Assembly: GCA_032433765.1 (NCBI GenBank)
Contig: JAVIAB010000073.1
Location: 62,824,199-62,888,198, forward strand
Length of the DNA: 64,000 nt
Source of the DNA: Megaustenia siamemsis
Lineage: Eukaryota > Mollusca > Gastropoda > Stylommatophora > Ariophantidae
Direction: 5' to 3'
Position numbers and translations under genes: made by a program. Numbering within the stretch: the first letter of the stretch is position 1; the number at the start of each line of letters is the position of its first letter. Positions 30,763-43,300 of this stretch are shown here, piece by piece. Under the pieces are notes generated by a model. The model made no database searches, had not been told where the DNA came from, and saw only the letters and a program-made list of their open reading frames with translations.

Positions 30763-31330
30763 TAAATGAATTAAAATATTTGGGAACTTTGTTAACCTCA
30801 GACAGAAGATGTACAAAAGAGGTGAGATGCAGAATGGCTCAGGCAAAAGCAGCTTTCCAAAAGATGTGGAAGATACTATGCAATCCATTTTTGACAATAG
30901 AAACAAGAAAAAGAGTTCTTAAATGTTACGTAGAGCCAGTTCTTAACATATGGATGCGAATCATGGACAATAGAACAACAGACAAGAAAATCACTGGAGT
31001 CTGTAGAAATGTGGTTTTACAGAAGAATGTTGAGAATACCATGGACAGCTAAGAAGAGTGATGAAGATGTTCTGAGAGGTCAAAGTAAAAGAGAGATAAT
31101 TTCCAATATTAGGAAGAAACAATCATAATTTTTTGGCCATGTAATGAAAAGAGAATAACTGGAAAAATTGAGGGATGAAGAGATAGAGGGAAGCAAGGAG
31201 AAAAAAATAACAGACAGCTTAAGAGAATGGCTTGGCAGAAGATCAACAACAGAAATGATAAATAGCTGTCGAGATCGGAAGTTGTGGAGAGACATGATCA
31301 CCTAAGCCAGCAGGCCCGGTACTTGATGAT
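30763..31330 (+). mobile_element. LINE family A, 5'-truncated copy with (TGA)n end
   Basis: Reads '[20 protein letters not shown]', '[20 protein letters not shown]' and '[16 protein letters not shown]', then degrades. It ends 'ggcccggtacttgatgatgat', the standard family A 3' end. A (TG)n tract at 31,336-31,380 follows. Confidence 0.85.
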
Positions 31331-31439
31331 GATATATGTGTGTGTGTGTGTGTGTGCGTGCGCGTGTGTGTGTGTGTGTACGTTGACACGTATAGATATT
31401 GCCGGTTTCGATGTAGTGGATGTAACCTAGATAATGACT

Positions 31440-31830
31440 TCCCCCCCCCCTTCCCCTTCCCCCATAAATTTTAGAACCCTCTTACCAGTTTTTGACCCAC
31501 CCATCGGTTTGACAACCGTGTACCCCTCACCACTAGTTGTTTCTCTCTCTGGCCACAACACGTGGAAGTCATTTTTATTTATTGTTCCTCGTACTGGCTC
31601 GAAACTGTTTTGTTTTAGATGCTTCATTATTAGTTAGCTATGTAGGAGTTATTTTATTTACTTACATATTTGTGTGTGTGTTGTTTGTTTGTTCCTGCTG
31701 AAGGCCTGTTGCACCGAAACGCCGTTCAAATTTGTGTCGTCCATCAATTACGTAAAGTTTTAACTATACCATTATTGCTATTTTTTTCACTTCTCCTTTA
31801 CATTCAGCTTTACTGGAGCTTCGCAATTGT
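31440..31830 (+). mobile_element. Penelope-like element 3' region
   Basis: Resembles 54,425-54,790 and the reverse of 51,030-51,410: 'tagaaccctc', 'tgctgaaggcctgttgcacc' then 'gaaacgcc', and 'cagctttactggagcttcgc'. No protein is preserved. The 'GCTGAAGGCC..GAAAC' core at 31,695-31,727 resembles a hammerhead-ribozyme relic typical of this class. Confidence 0.5.
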
Positions 31831-32091
31831 ATGCATTTTTTGGCATCTCTTTGCCTTAACCCCATATAGAAACGGCCCCTATCTTTTAAATCAGCGAGAC
31901 ATTGAATTGTAGCATCTGTTTTTAAATAAAGTTCTATCGGGCACAGACATAATATCGAAGCGTATTTGTAACATTAAATCATTATATCTGAGGGAACATG
32001 AATTAACTAAATTGTCAAACCAAGACGTTAATTATGTGTTAATCTTCTCATAATATTGATAACGTTATCATAAATTGCATCTTGTTTGCAG

Positions 32092-32157
32092 GTGTACGTC
32101 TGGTTAGGCAGTAATGCAAACGCAATAGAGAAAAAAGAAAGTCTTCAAACAGCTATG
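32092..32157 (+). CDS. Gelsolin/villin-like protein, 22-codon exon
   Basis: Bounded by 'gtttgcag' and 'gtaatc', phase 0. It encodes VYVWLGSNANAIEKKESLQT plus two residues. 'VYVWxGxxANxxEK' is the most recognisable strand and helix start of a gelsolin repeat. The upstream intron of 22.2 kb contains the Polinton. Confidence 0.95.
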
Positions 32158-32424
32158 GTAATCACTGTACAATTTATTGTTGGCTGTCCTTGCTTCAAAA
32201 TATTAGTTATCATGCAATTTGTAAATGTTTATGACTTTTTCTCTGTGACTGAAACCATCGTCTTGTTTGCCTTCAACATCACCTATACCTTTAACTTCAT
32301 TACACCCACTATATCTTTCTGACGACTTCTTATCAAAGATTTTCTGTCTTCACTTCTGCTCATTTGCTGTCTGCTTGATCTTGGTACGTTCTGCTGCAAG
32401 CTATGAACGTTCTAGTGATAGTGG

Positions 32425-32784
32425 TCTCTCGCCTAACAGGCAGATAACTCCGTCTTCTCATATTTTTTCTCATATTTCTCATATTTTTTCTGTCCATGAG
32501 TAATGACTTTTTAAGCCGGGCCTCTCTGCCTGGGGTGGTTGCCATTGAGAGAAATCATAAATAAAAATCCCAACTAGTGCAATCGGGATTTGTACCCAGA
32601 ATCACTCTGTCTGGACCAGTCCCCCCCCCCTCCCCTATATCTTTCTATTTTTAGCGACGGTTGCTAAGATCGATTTTGTAAAAAAGAAAAAAGTTATACT
32701 TCTGTTTATTCATGTAGTGAACATACAGGTACATTAAGTTACTAGAACGTTAATAAGGCTGATATCTGCCTGTTAGGCGAGAGA
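32425..32784. repeat. Pair of perfect 22-bp inverted repeats 316 bp apart
   Basis: 'tctctcgcctaacaggcaga' plus 'ta' at 32,425-32,446 is the exact reverse complement of 32,763-32,784. No coding frame lies between. It is possibly the end pair of a small MITE or a coincidental duplication. Confidence 0.6.
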
Positions 32785-32890
32785 TCCCTGTGAATGGGCT
32801 GCCAGAGACAAACGGATTAACACGCAAAATTCAGTTCCTTGTGTCTAGAGACTTCGTCAGAGGTAAAAGCTGGCGAATGAAAAAAAGTAT
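32785..32890 (+). repeat. Short dispersed repeat (acttcgtcag type), second copy
   Basis: Shares 'gattaacacgcaaaattcag' and 'agagacttcgtcagaggt' with 9,480-9,640. Confidence 0.5.
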
Positions 32891-33098
32891 TGCTAATTGG
32901 GTAACACAGTTTTCTTAAAGCCATCTGCATATTGACAAACTATTAAAAATTTTTAGCAAATTACTATTGCAATGCAGTTAAGATTTTCGTTAACGCAAGC
33001 AACGACCAGCAGTTCATGGTGATAATTAAAACGATTGTTTAAACATTTACAAACATTTGTACTTTATTTTACTTCAATTTAGTTGAATTTTTTCAACA

Positions 33099-33410
33099 AT
33101 CACCATCATCATGTGCCATAACGGTAGGCGATTATGTCCTTCCACAATCTTCTATCTACAGTGCATCGTATCAGTTCTGTTGTTGACTGTTTTCCATGCC
33201 ATGACACCAAGCTATCCAGTATTTTCTCTCTTTGTCACCCGCGATCTCTCTTTCCTTTTATTTTGCCAGTTGTAACCAAGTATTCCAACTTTCCTCTTCT
33301 CATGATTTGTCCGAAACTTGTTGATTGTTTCTTTCTGATGTTTTTTTAGGAGCTCCCTTTTTGTGTTGGCCTCTTTGAGAACTTCCTCATTGGTCTTTTT
33401 AGAAAATTCA
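33099..33410 (-). mobile_element. LINE family A, short 3' fragment
   Basis: Begins 'caccatcatcatgtgccata' and runs with high similarity to 1,900-2,210, including 'ttatctacagtgcat'-type and 'ttccatgccatgacaccaag' words. It is truncated at about 33,410. Confidence 0.85.
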
Positions 33411-34440
33411 CAAATTCATAGAAAGTTAGTTAACCTTTGATCATTGTGGAGTACAAAATACCGTCAAGGCCGGACTTAGGCTTAGGCTAAATAAACTACA
33501 GCTTAGTCCTTCACAATCCGAGGGGTACTAAAATTTTGTTATATTGTAATCAATAATATGGACGCTATGGTGTTAATTTTTTTTTTTTTAACAGGGTGCT
33601 TCAAAGATTTATTTAGCATAGCCAGCTTAGGGCCCCGCTAAGTCTAAATCAGGACCTGAATACCATATTCCCTCCACTTACAACAAGAATATAATATTTC
33701 CAAAACAGAAATGCAAAGCTAATTCGCTAGTATACGATACCTTGATGGTTCTATATACGCATATATTATATTCCACTTTTCACTTGACTTTAATTGCTGT
33801 CTGTGATCTGACGAAGTTGAAACCCAGTTCTACGCTGCCATTCAATCTCTCTTTTTATATTTCATGAGTTGTACTCTTCTCAACAGCTCACTCTATGACA
33901 ACTTTTGCCAGACCTGACGAGCGTAAAACCTTAACCGAATCAGCACTTCATATATCCCACTCGGGGCAGTACAATCATCATTATGTGTCACGCCGCTCAA
34001 ACATAAAAGCAACTATTAGGCAATTATTCATATTGGTAAAACATTTTAAGATATCAAAATATTTGATAGATAAGATCATCATCATCATCATAGTATCAAA
34101 TAGACTATAAGACTTAATAACAACCGTACGAGAAGAGGTAGTGTCCATCTAGAAGAGACAGATTTCTTTTAATCCACATCATCTGTGTAGATAGCACAAC
34201 CCTGAAGTAAGGTCAGAGAACTGAATACTTGAAAACAGTAACAATGGTTGACGGAAAATTGAACGCAAGGAAAAAAAGAAACACTATCACAGGCCAAACC
34301 AACCGTTCAAATTATGAAAGACGTGTATAATTAGTCTATATCATTGGTAGTGAGAAGGTTTTTTTCACAAATGATATAGAGTAACCATACCTGACCATTG
34401 CAGATGAAACATGATGTGTAAACAAACAAAAAAGCCCAAG
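33411..34440. other. Intronic AT-rich stretch, no gene recognised
   Basis: No splice-bounded exon or family match is seen. It lies in intron 3 of the gelsolin/villin-like gene. Confidence 0.5.
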
Positions 34441-34645
34441 TCATCACAAGAACAAACGGAGAACTCATATAGCATATCAGAGATAAGAAATTTTTAATTA
34501 TCCAAATCACAGAGAGGGTTCATATAACACATAGGAGAGAAGAAATGTGTAATTAGCCAAATCACAGATGGAGCCAATCATATCATGCATACATCAGAGA
34601 AAGAAATTCTTAATTAGTCAACACACCGAGAAAGCCAATGAACCC
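34440..34645 (+). repeat. Three degenerate tandem units of about 65 bp
   Basis: 'gagataagaaatttttaatt', 'agagaagaaatgtgtaatta' and 'agagaaagaaattcttaatt' recur at regular spacing, each followed by 'atcacaga/acaccgag' and 'gccaat'-like words. Confidence 0.6.
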
Positions 34646-34981
34646 TGGTGGTTATGACGGTGATATCTGTGCGTGGATGTGACTAATAACAGAAGAATTA
34701 ATTAATTATTTACGTAGAATTGAGCTGCATGTTGATCTAGGTCCCATCGTTCTCGACAAATCAGTGAAAAATATGTGTGATATACAAACCGGATGGTAAT
34801 AAAACGTACAATATTTAAATGCTTGAAACCACAGTCATCTATCAGTAACGTTGTTATTACAAATCAAAGAAAGACCACTGATAAAGGAAATGACATATTA
34901 TTTAAAACAGAAAATGTTTACAAATATCAATATATGGGGCCTATAAACATTTAAATATCCTTGTTTCATATTTTCATTTAG

Positions 34982-35107
34982 GAATATATCAAAAGTGACC
35001 CAACAGGACGAAACCCAGACAATACTGTCATTTTACAGATTAAACAAGGATTAGAACCGCCAAGTTTTACCGGATATTTTATGGCATGGGACACCAACAA
35101 ATGGAGT
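34982..35107 (+). CDS. Gelsolin/villin-like protein, 42-codon exon
   Basis: Bounded by 'ttcatttag' and 'gtaagt', phase 0. It encodes [20 protein letters not shown] followed by '[20 protein letters not shown]' and WS. The 'KQGxEPPxFTGxFxAWDxxxW' block is diagnostic of the last gelsolin repeat in villin-type proteins. It contributes the long helix partner strand and the closing tryptophan. Confidence 0.95.
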
Positions 35108-35145
35108 GTAAGTTAATTATTAATTATTAGTCTTATTAGGGTCAA

Positions 35146-35552
35146 TATGGCGGATTGGCGCAGGAACTTTTCAAGGTTGTGTCTGAAAAGTGTTCCTTGT
35201 TGCAGTTTCCTCATATTCCAAGTCTGGCTTGCTGCCAGAGCTACTGAGTTTAGTACTCTGTGCACACCATGAGCTGTGCATTACATCCGTTATGATCGTG
35301 TTTCGATAATCAGCTTACTTACGATGAATGATGATATCGTATGACGGGAACAGATGGCAGTGTTCGCTTTCTGTGCGGTTTCGCCTTATGTCTTTTGGCG
35401 TGTACTGAGACTGCTCTGATGGAGACTGCAGCTACCTATCTTTGTTTGGGAGATGATATATTAATTTGGATGATTCCACTGACACGGGCGTTTGAGCAAT
35501 TGTGGATTTTGAATCCTTTGCAGTGATACCGTGGCCTTCCATAACCATAACC
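35146..35552 (+). repeat. 410-bp dispersed repeat family, copy 3
   Basis: Same limits as 12,866-13,277: starts near 'caatatggcgg', ends 'ggccttccataaccataacc'. It lies 39 bp after the exon donor in intron 4. A third, 5'-different copy is at 11,440-11,790. Confidence 0.72.
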
Positions 35553-35689
35553 ATATTAGTCTTAATTAAATTCACTTAATTAAGAACGGAATTAAATTAG
35601 AAGAACATACATAAGTACAAGCCATTTATTCTAAATTTCGACAGTATACATAGAGACTAATTATGAAACATACTGAAATAATATGAATT

Positions 35690-36430
35690 CATCATCATGA
35701 AGTACCATGCCTGCTGGCGTAGGTGACCATGTCTCTTCACAAACTTTCGATCTCGATAGTTGTTTATCAACTAACTCTGTTGTTGACATTTCACTAAGCC
35801 ATTCTCTTAAGCTGTCTGATATATTTCTCTTTGCTTCACTCACTTCGTCCCTCAATTTTCCTGGTTGTGACAATATATTCCAGCGGTTCCCTTCTCATTA
35901 CATGGCCAAAAGATGTGATTATTTCTTCCTAATATTTGAAATTAGCTCTCTGTTTGCTTTGGCTTCTTAAGAACATTTCCATTACTCTTCCTAGCTGTCT
36001 TTGGTATTCTAAGCATTCTTCTGTAAAACCACAATTTACAGCCTCCAGTGATTTTCTTGTCTATTGTCCTATTGTCCATGATTCACTTTCACATGTCAAG
36101 ACTGACTCTACATAAAAAACTTGTTTCTGTTTCCATTGTAAAAAATGGATTGCACAGTATCTTCCTCATTTTCGGAAAGCTGCTTTTGCCAGAGCTATTC
36201 TGCATCTCACCTGTGTTGTATATTACCATCTGAGGTTGACATTGTTCCCAGGTATTTCATTTTCATATTAAATCCATTTACCTGTTTTAAAATTGTTCCA
36301 CTTGTCTTTATTGTGGTGATGTCTTTTTCTTTGTTACTACCCTTACTTATGTCTTTGTTGCTACTGAGGCTGTCTTTTTTATTTTTTGCTTCCTTCACTA
36401 TAATGTCTAACATTTCTTTAACTCATTTAT
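35690..36430 (-). mobile_element. LINE family A, 5'-truncated copy
   Basis: Starts with 'catcatcatgaagtaccatg', matches the family A 3' end, and runs back through 'VDKQLSRSKVCEETWS'-like and 'MKYLGTMSTSDGNIQ' blocks on the minus strand. Frames are broken. Confidence 0.78.
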
Positions 36431-36639
36431 AAAATACCACCACAAATTATAAGTGAACGGTTCCAGATTAATACTGGAATGAAACAATGATGTATTTGTT
36501 CCTTACTATTTGGAATTACCATGGACCTAATAATGAAGAAATACTCTAAGGTAACAAAAGCATTGCAGGGACACTTAAATCTCAATTGAATGACCATGAT
36601 TGCAAAATCAGACACAAACGGCATAGTTCTTATCAGTAG

Positions 36640-37460
36640 CTATGTAAACATGATGAAAAAAAAAAAACAAATGCCCTGTCATCAATGGCTAGAAAAATAG
36701 GGCTTGAGATGAACCAAGAATAGAAGAAAGTAATGAAAAATCAAATTCGTCAAGAAGAAAAAAAATATACCTCAAAGAAAATGTAGTAGAATCGGTAGAT
36801 CACTTTTTATATCTTGGACCTGCATAGACCAAGAAGGATTCACAAAGAAATAAACTGATTCACAATAGTAAATGCTGTAATGACTTTCAGAAACCTTGAT
36901 AAATTACGGAGAAAAATAACTACTAAGCACAAATACAAAGCTCAGGATTTTCAAATTCAATGTATAATTTACCCTTACTTGTGCAACCAGCAACCATATA
37001 AACTAAAAAATTAAATAGGAAATAAATTGGATGCATTTGTAAACAAAAGTCTGAGGACAATACTTCGCATACTACGGAATGAATTCAAGACAAGTGCCGC
37101 AATAAGAAAAATGACAAAGCATCCAAAAATATAATCTATAATCAAGAGAAAATGTGGTTATATGTTGGCCATGCGATGAGAACAGAAAGAAAGAGAATCT
37201 CAAAGCAATTTTCAAATGGGAATCAGAAGGTAAAAGAAAAAGTAGCAGACCTTAAAAAAAAACACTCAAAAGAATACACAGGTGAGATAGTAACAGCAGG
37301 CATCAGCTCACTTGTCAAGATTGAGCGGTTTGCCCAGAACAAAGAGTGTTGCGAGTTAGAATAAAAGTCCTGTGCAAGGTCTGACACTTGATAACACACA
37401 TCTATGATGTAGCGTGTAGAGAGTCTAGAATTTCTGCCTTAAAGCTCGAAAATGACAATA
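36640..37460 (+). mobile_element. Diverged relative of LINE family B
   Basis: Reads 'RKIGLEMNQE', then 'MWLYVGHAMRTERKRISKQF' and 'AGISSLVKIERFAQNKECCE', the same block order as family B. It ends in 'tgacaatagatagatag'. Heavily decayed. Confidence 0.65.
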
Positions 37461-37558
37461 GATAGATAGTTAGTTAAGAGAAACTAAACAGTTATGTATG
37501 TATTCGTAGTTAATTGCAATCAGTAATCATTGACTGAAGCCAGTTGTGTTTGTGACAG

Positions 37559-37745
37559 GAATCGGCTCCCTCAATGAGATAGAGCTGCTTGCACAGAACA
37601 TAGACAAATGAAGAGATTTGATAAAATATCTTTAAAAGAATTGAAAACTGCTAGAATAAAAATTTAGATATGATAAGGAGTATCTTGATCTACGCCCTAT
37701 GGGCCGGCTACGGCTCGAAAGTCAATAGATAGATAGATATGTATA
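37559..37745 (+). mobile_element. LINE family B, 3'-end fragment with TAGA tail
   Basis: Matches the last about 185 bp of 53,640-54,420: 'aatcggctccctcaatgaga', 'gggccggctacggctcgaaa' and 'gatagatagata'. It is truncated within the last codons of the ORF. Confidence 0.88.
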
Positions 37746-37828
37746 TATATACATGCATACACATACAAAACACACTACTAACACATGTTCGCGCGCACAT
37801 ACACACATATATGTAAATATTTATGTAT

Positions 37829-38340
<512 letters not shown>

Positions 38341-38465
38341 ATATACACACACATCAGATAATCATTATCGAATTTCATTTTAATGTCGCTTTTATTATTT
38401 AATTTTTTAAACCATTATTATTGAGGCATAGCGTCAGAAAATGTATTCTTGTAATTTGTTGCCAG

Positions 38466-38537
38466 CATGGGAAGACATATGAAGATTTGAAACGCGAACT
38501 TGGTCAAGATAACGTAGAAGCCACGTCTGTTCAGCAG
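38466..38537 (+). CDS. Gelsolin/villin-like protein, 24-codon exon
   Basis: Bounded by 'tttgttgccag' and 'gtatgt', phase 0. It encodes HGKTYEDLKRELGQDNVEAT and SVQQ. It follows the 'AWDTNKWS' exon directly. In villin-type proteins 'KxYExLKxELG' closes the sixth repeat and is followed by a linker and, often, a headpiece domain. Plain gelsolins end near the tryptophan, so this favours a villin-like protein. No later exon was found up to 64 kb, so intron 5 exceeds 25 kb or the remainder lies outside. Confidence 0.92.
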
Positions 38538-38639
38538 GTATGTGACGTTATTGCTAATTTATTTTACAGTGTGTCATCTTTTCGGGACTTTGATCATTTT
38601 CAACCCATTGTTAATGTTAGCATTTCAATGTTACTGTAA

Positions 38640-38830
38640 ACCTGCGCTGTCCAAAGTGTTTATATATTGAGACGCATCTGACTGTTGACTTTCGAGATGC
38701 GGAATCAATTCCTAGCAGTTCGGGCATTCTCATACCCGCTCCACCACCCGTCCCAGTATTTCTCGATGCATTCTGATTGTTCGTGTGAGATGTCAATTGT
38801 AAATACATCTGCTTTTCCAACTAATCACCG
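38640..38830 (-). repeat. Degenerate repeat with coding-like conservation, copy 2
   Basis: Partner of 8,789-9,020. The minus strand keeps 'VFTIDISHEQSECI' and 'GWWSGYENAR'-like words in order. The family is unknown. Confidence 0.35.
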
Positions 38831-39074
38831 GGATCGATCAGACCACTTTTCTACTGTTAGACTCATCAGTTACTCATTATCTCAGTTTATAAATTATCGT
38901 TTCGCCCTTCCTCTTCCTTTAATTTCAGTACGAAAGTTTTTTAACAATGCAACGGAAAAGATTTCAGAGACAAATTCTCCATGGTTTTTAAAAACCAGTC
39001 TACATATATATATTTATCTAACATAACAAATTATGTTTGAATTTTGTTATAATTGAACAAGGAATTAGATTTCA

Positions 39075-40386
39075 CCAATCATCATCATCATCATCACGTA
39101 CCGGGCCTACTGGCGTAGGTGATCATGTCTCTCCACAACCGTCGAACTCGGTAGCTATTTATCATTTCTGTTGTTGACCTTCTGCCAAGCAATTCTCTTA
39201 AGCTGTTTGTTATTTTCTCTTTGCTTCCCTCTATCTCTTCGTCCCTCAATTTGTCCAGTTATTACAATATACTCAGATGTTCTCTTCTCATTACATGGCC
39301 AAAAAAGTATGATTGTTTCTTCCTAATATTGGAAATTAGCTTCTCTTTTTGCTTTGACCTCTCTCAGAACATCTTCATTACTCTTCTTAGCTGTCCATGG
39401 TACTCTCAACAATCTTCTGTAAAACCACATTTCTACAGACTCCAGTGATTTTCTTGTCTGATGTCCTATTGTCCATGATTCGCATTCATATGTTAAGACT
39501 GGCTCTACGTAACATTTAAGAACTCTTTTTCTTGTTTCTATTGTCAAAAAATGGATTGCACAATATCTTCCTCATTTTTTTAAAGCTGCTTTTGCCTGAG
39601 CCATTCTGCGTCTCACCTCTGTTGTACATCTTCCGTCTGAGGTTAACAAAGTTCCCAAATATTTAAATTAATTTACCTGTTTTAATATTGTTCCACTTGT
39701 CTTTATTTTGCACTGAGGTGATGCCTTTTCTTGTTGTTATCATTACCTCTGTCTTTTTGCTATTAAGGCTCAGTCCTTTATTTTGCTTTCTTCACTATAA
39801 TGTCCAACATTTCTTGTAACTCATTTTCACTCTTAGCGACTGTATCATCAGCATACCTTAGATTATTTATATTATGACCTCCAATTGTTATTCCAGACAT
39901 GTCCCTTATGGATCTTAAAATAATCTCACTATAAATATTAAACAAATCTGGTGATAGCACACAGCCTTGTCTAACACCCTGTTTTATTTGTTGAAACATT
40001 CCCAATTGGTTTCCAGTTCTTATGTGCTGCTGTATGTTGCCGGTACATGTTCTTATTATTCTTAGATCTTTGGTGTCTACGTTTATGCTTTCTAAAATTT
40101 TGATTATTTCTTAGTGCTTTACTTTGTCAAATGCCTTGGTGTAATCTATATGAAACATAGGTATAGATCTGTTTGACCTCTATGGCTCTTTCTACTAAAG
40201 ATCTTATGATATAAATGGCATTGCTTGTTCCTTTATCTCTAAACAAACCACAGTTCATCGCTAATTTCTGGACTGATTTGTTTCGCACTCTTCGCATGAT
40301 GATTATTAGTAATATCTTAGTCATATGACTCATAAGGCTTATTGTGCGATGATCATCGCCTTCAATCGCACCCGATTTCTTTGGTA
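39075..40386 (-). pseudogene. LINE family A, 5'-truncated EN-RT copy
   Basis: From the CAT-rich 3' end at 39,080 through '[20 protein letters not shown]', the catalytic stretch '[20 protein letters not shown]' (39,778-40,005, YADD intact), '[13 protein letters not shown]' and 'AIEGDDHRTISLMSHMTKIL'. It is cut at 40,386 by the satellite array. The best preserved YADD among family A fragments here. Confidence 0.88.
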
Positions 40387-43300
40387 GGGAATAATAGAAC
40401 AAAGAAGTATGTGTTAGCACTCGGAAAAATTGACAGACAAACAACAATAGAAAAAAACGAAGAACAATATATGGTCCGAAGTGGGATCGAACCCGTACTC
40501 AGTGGCACCGCGCCTTGCCACGAGAAGCCGAACGCTTGGCACACTACCACGCAGCCAACTAAAAAATTGGCTATTGCAGTAGTGTCTTACACGATGACGT
40601 TCTCAATGACTATAGCATAGGGTAACGATCACAGACCGGAAAATAAATTGTATATTTGTACTTTCCTATTAATGCAAGTATCTCCCAGTAGGGCTGAATA
40701 CTTGTGTTGTAGACAAACATTTATTGGACGAAACAGCACGAATAGTAGTTCCCAGTGATTATATACTGGGTACAAATAATAATACATAAATATTATTATA
40801 TGGGGAACTTCCGAGGCGATAATAGGGAATAATAGAACAAAGAAGTATGTGTAGCACTCGGAAAAATTGACAGACAAACAACAATAGAAAAAAACGAAGA
40901 ACAATATATGGTCCGAAGTGGGATCGAACCCGTACTCAGTGGCACCGCGCCTTGCCACGAGAAGCCGAACGCTTGGCACACTACCACGCAGCAACTAAAA
41001 AATTGGCTATTGCAGTAGTGTCTTACACGATGACGTTCTCAATGACTATAGCATAGGGTAACGATCACAGACCGGAAATAAATTGTATATTTGTACTTTC
41101 CTATTAATGCAAGTATCTCCCAGTAGGGCTGAATACTTGTGTTGTAGACAAACATTTATTGGACGACAGAAACAGCACGAATAGTAGTTCCCAGTGATTA
41201 TATACTGGGTACAAATAATAATACATAAATATTATTATATGGGGAACTTCCGAGGCGATAATAGGGAATAATAGAACAAAGAAGTATGTGTTAGCACTCG
41301 GAAAAATTGACAGACAAACAACAATAGAAAAAAACGAAGAACAATATATGGTCCGAAGTGGGATCGAACCCGTACTCAGTGGCACGCGCCTTGCCACGAG
41401 AAGCCGAAACGCTGGCACACTACCACGCAGCCAACTAAAAAATTGGCTATGCAGTAGTGTCTTACACGATGACGTTCTCAATGACTATAGCATAGGGTAA
41501 CGATCACAGACCGGAAATAAATTGTATATTTGTACTTTCCTATTAATGCAAGTATCTCCCAGTAGGGCTGAATACTTGTGTTGTAGACAAACATTATTGG
41601 ACGAAACAGCACGAATAGTAGTTCCCAGTGATTATATACTGGGTACAAATAATAATACATAAATATTATTATATGGGGAACTTCCGAGGCGATAATAGGG
41701 AATAATAGAACAAAGAAGTATGTGTTAGCACTCGGAAAAATTGACAGACAAACAACATAGAAAAAAACGAAGAAACAATATATGGTCCGAAGTGGGATCG
41801 AACCCGTACTCAGTGGCACCGCGCCTTGCCACGAGAAGCCGAACGCTTGGCACACTACCACGCAGCCAACTAAAAAATTGGCTATTGCAGTAGTGTCTTA
41901 CACGATGACGTTTCTCAATGACTATAGCATAGGGTAACGATCACAGACCGGAAATAAATTGATATTTGTACTTTCCTATTAATGCAAGTATCTCCCAGTA
42001 GGGCTGAATACTTGTGTTGTAGACAAAATTTTATTGGACGAAACAGCACGAATAGTAGTTCCCAGTGATTATATACTGGGTACAAATAATAATACATAAA
42101 TATTATTATGGGGAACTTCCGAGGCGATAATAGGGAATAATAGAACAAAAGAAGTATGTGTTAGCACTCGGAAAAATTGACAGACAAACAACAATAGAAA
42201 AAAAACGAAGAACAATATATGGTCCGAAGTGGGGATCGAACCCGTACTCAGTGGCACCGCGCCTTGCCACGAGAAGCCGAACGCTTGGCACACTACCACG
42301 CAGCCAACTAAAAAAATGGCTATTGCAGTAGTGTCTTACACGATGACGTTCTCAATGACTATAGCATAGGGTAACGATCACAGACCGGAAATAAATGTAT
42401 ATTTGTACTTTCCTATTAATGCAAGTATCTCCAGTAGGCTGAATACTTGTGTTGTAGACAAACATTTATTGGACGAAACAGCACGAATAGTAGTTCCAGT
42501 GATTATATACTGGGTACAAATAATAATACATAAATATTATTATATGGGGAACTTCGAGGCGATAATAGGGAATAATAGAACAAAGAAGTATGTGTTAGCA
42601 CTCGGAAAAATTGACAGACAAACAACAATAGAAAAAAACGAAGAACAATATATGGTCCGAAGTGGGATCGAACCCGTACTCAGTGGCACCGCGCCTTGCC
42701 ACGAGAAGCCGAACGCTTGGCACACTACCACGCAGCCAACTAAAAAATTGGCTATTGCAGTAGTGTCTTACACGATGACGTTCTCAATGACTATAGCATA
42801 GGGTAACGATCACAGACCGGAAATAAATTGTATATTTGTACTTTCCTATTAATGCAAGTATCTCCAGTAGGGCTGAATATGTGTTGTAGACAAAACATTT
42901 ATTGGACGAAACAGCACGAATAGTAGTTCCCAGTGATTATATACTGGGTACAAATAATAATACATAACTATTAGTATATGGGGAACTTCCGAGGCGATAA
43001 TAGGGAATAATAGAACAAAGAAGTATGTGTTAGCACTCGGAAAAATTGACAGACAAACAACATAGAAAAAAACGAAGAACAATATATGGTCCGAAGTGGG
43101 ATCGAACCCGTACTCAGTGGCACCGCGCCTTGCCACGAGAAGCCGAACGCTTGGCACACTACCACGCAGCCAACTAAAAAATTGGCTATTGCAGTAGTGT
43201 CTTACACGATGACGTTCTAAATGACTATAGCATAGGGTAACGATCACAGACGGAAATAAATGTATATTTGTACTTCCTATTAATGCAAGTATCCTCCAGT

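Noticed and set aside
30516..31052. 178-codon plus-strand ORF rich in Tyr-Ile
   Set aside because: Its first half is a translated (TA)n/(TG)n microsatellite fused by chance to a LINE-A fragment.
40470..40560. A genuine tRNA gene in the satellite unit (minus strand)
   Set aside because: Boxes A and B are good, but no acceptor stem forms and the T stem has only three pairs, so it is a tRNA-derived repeat.
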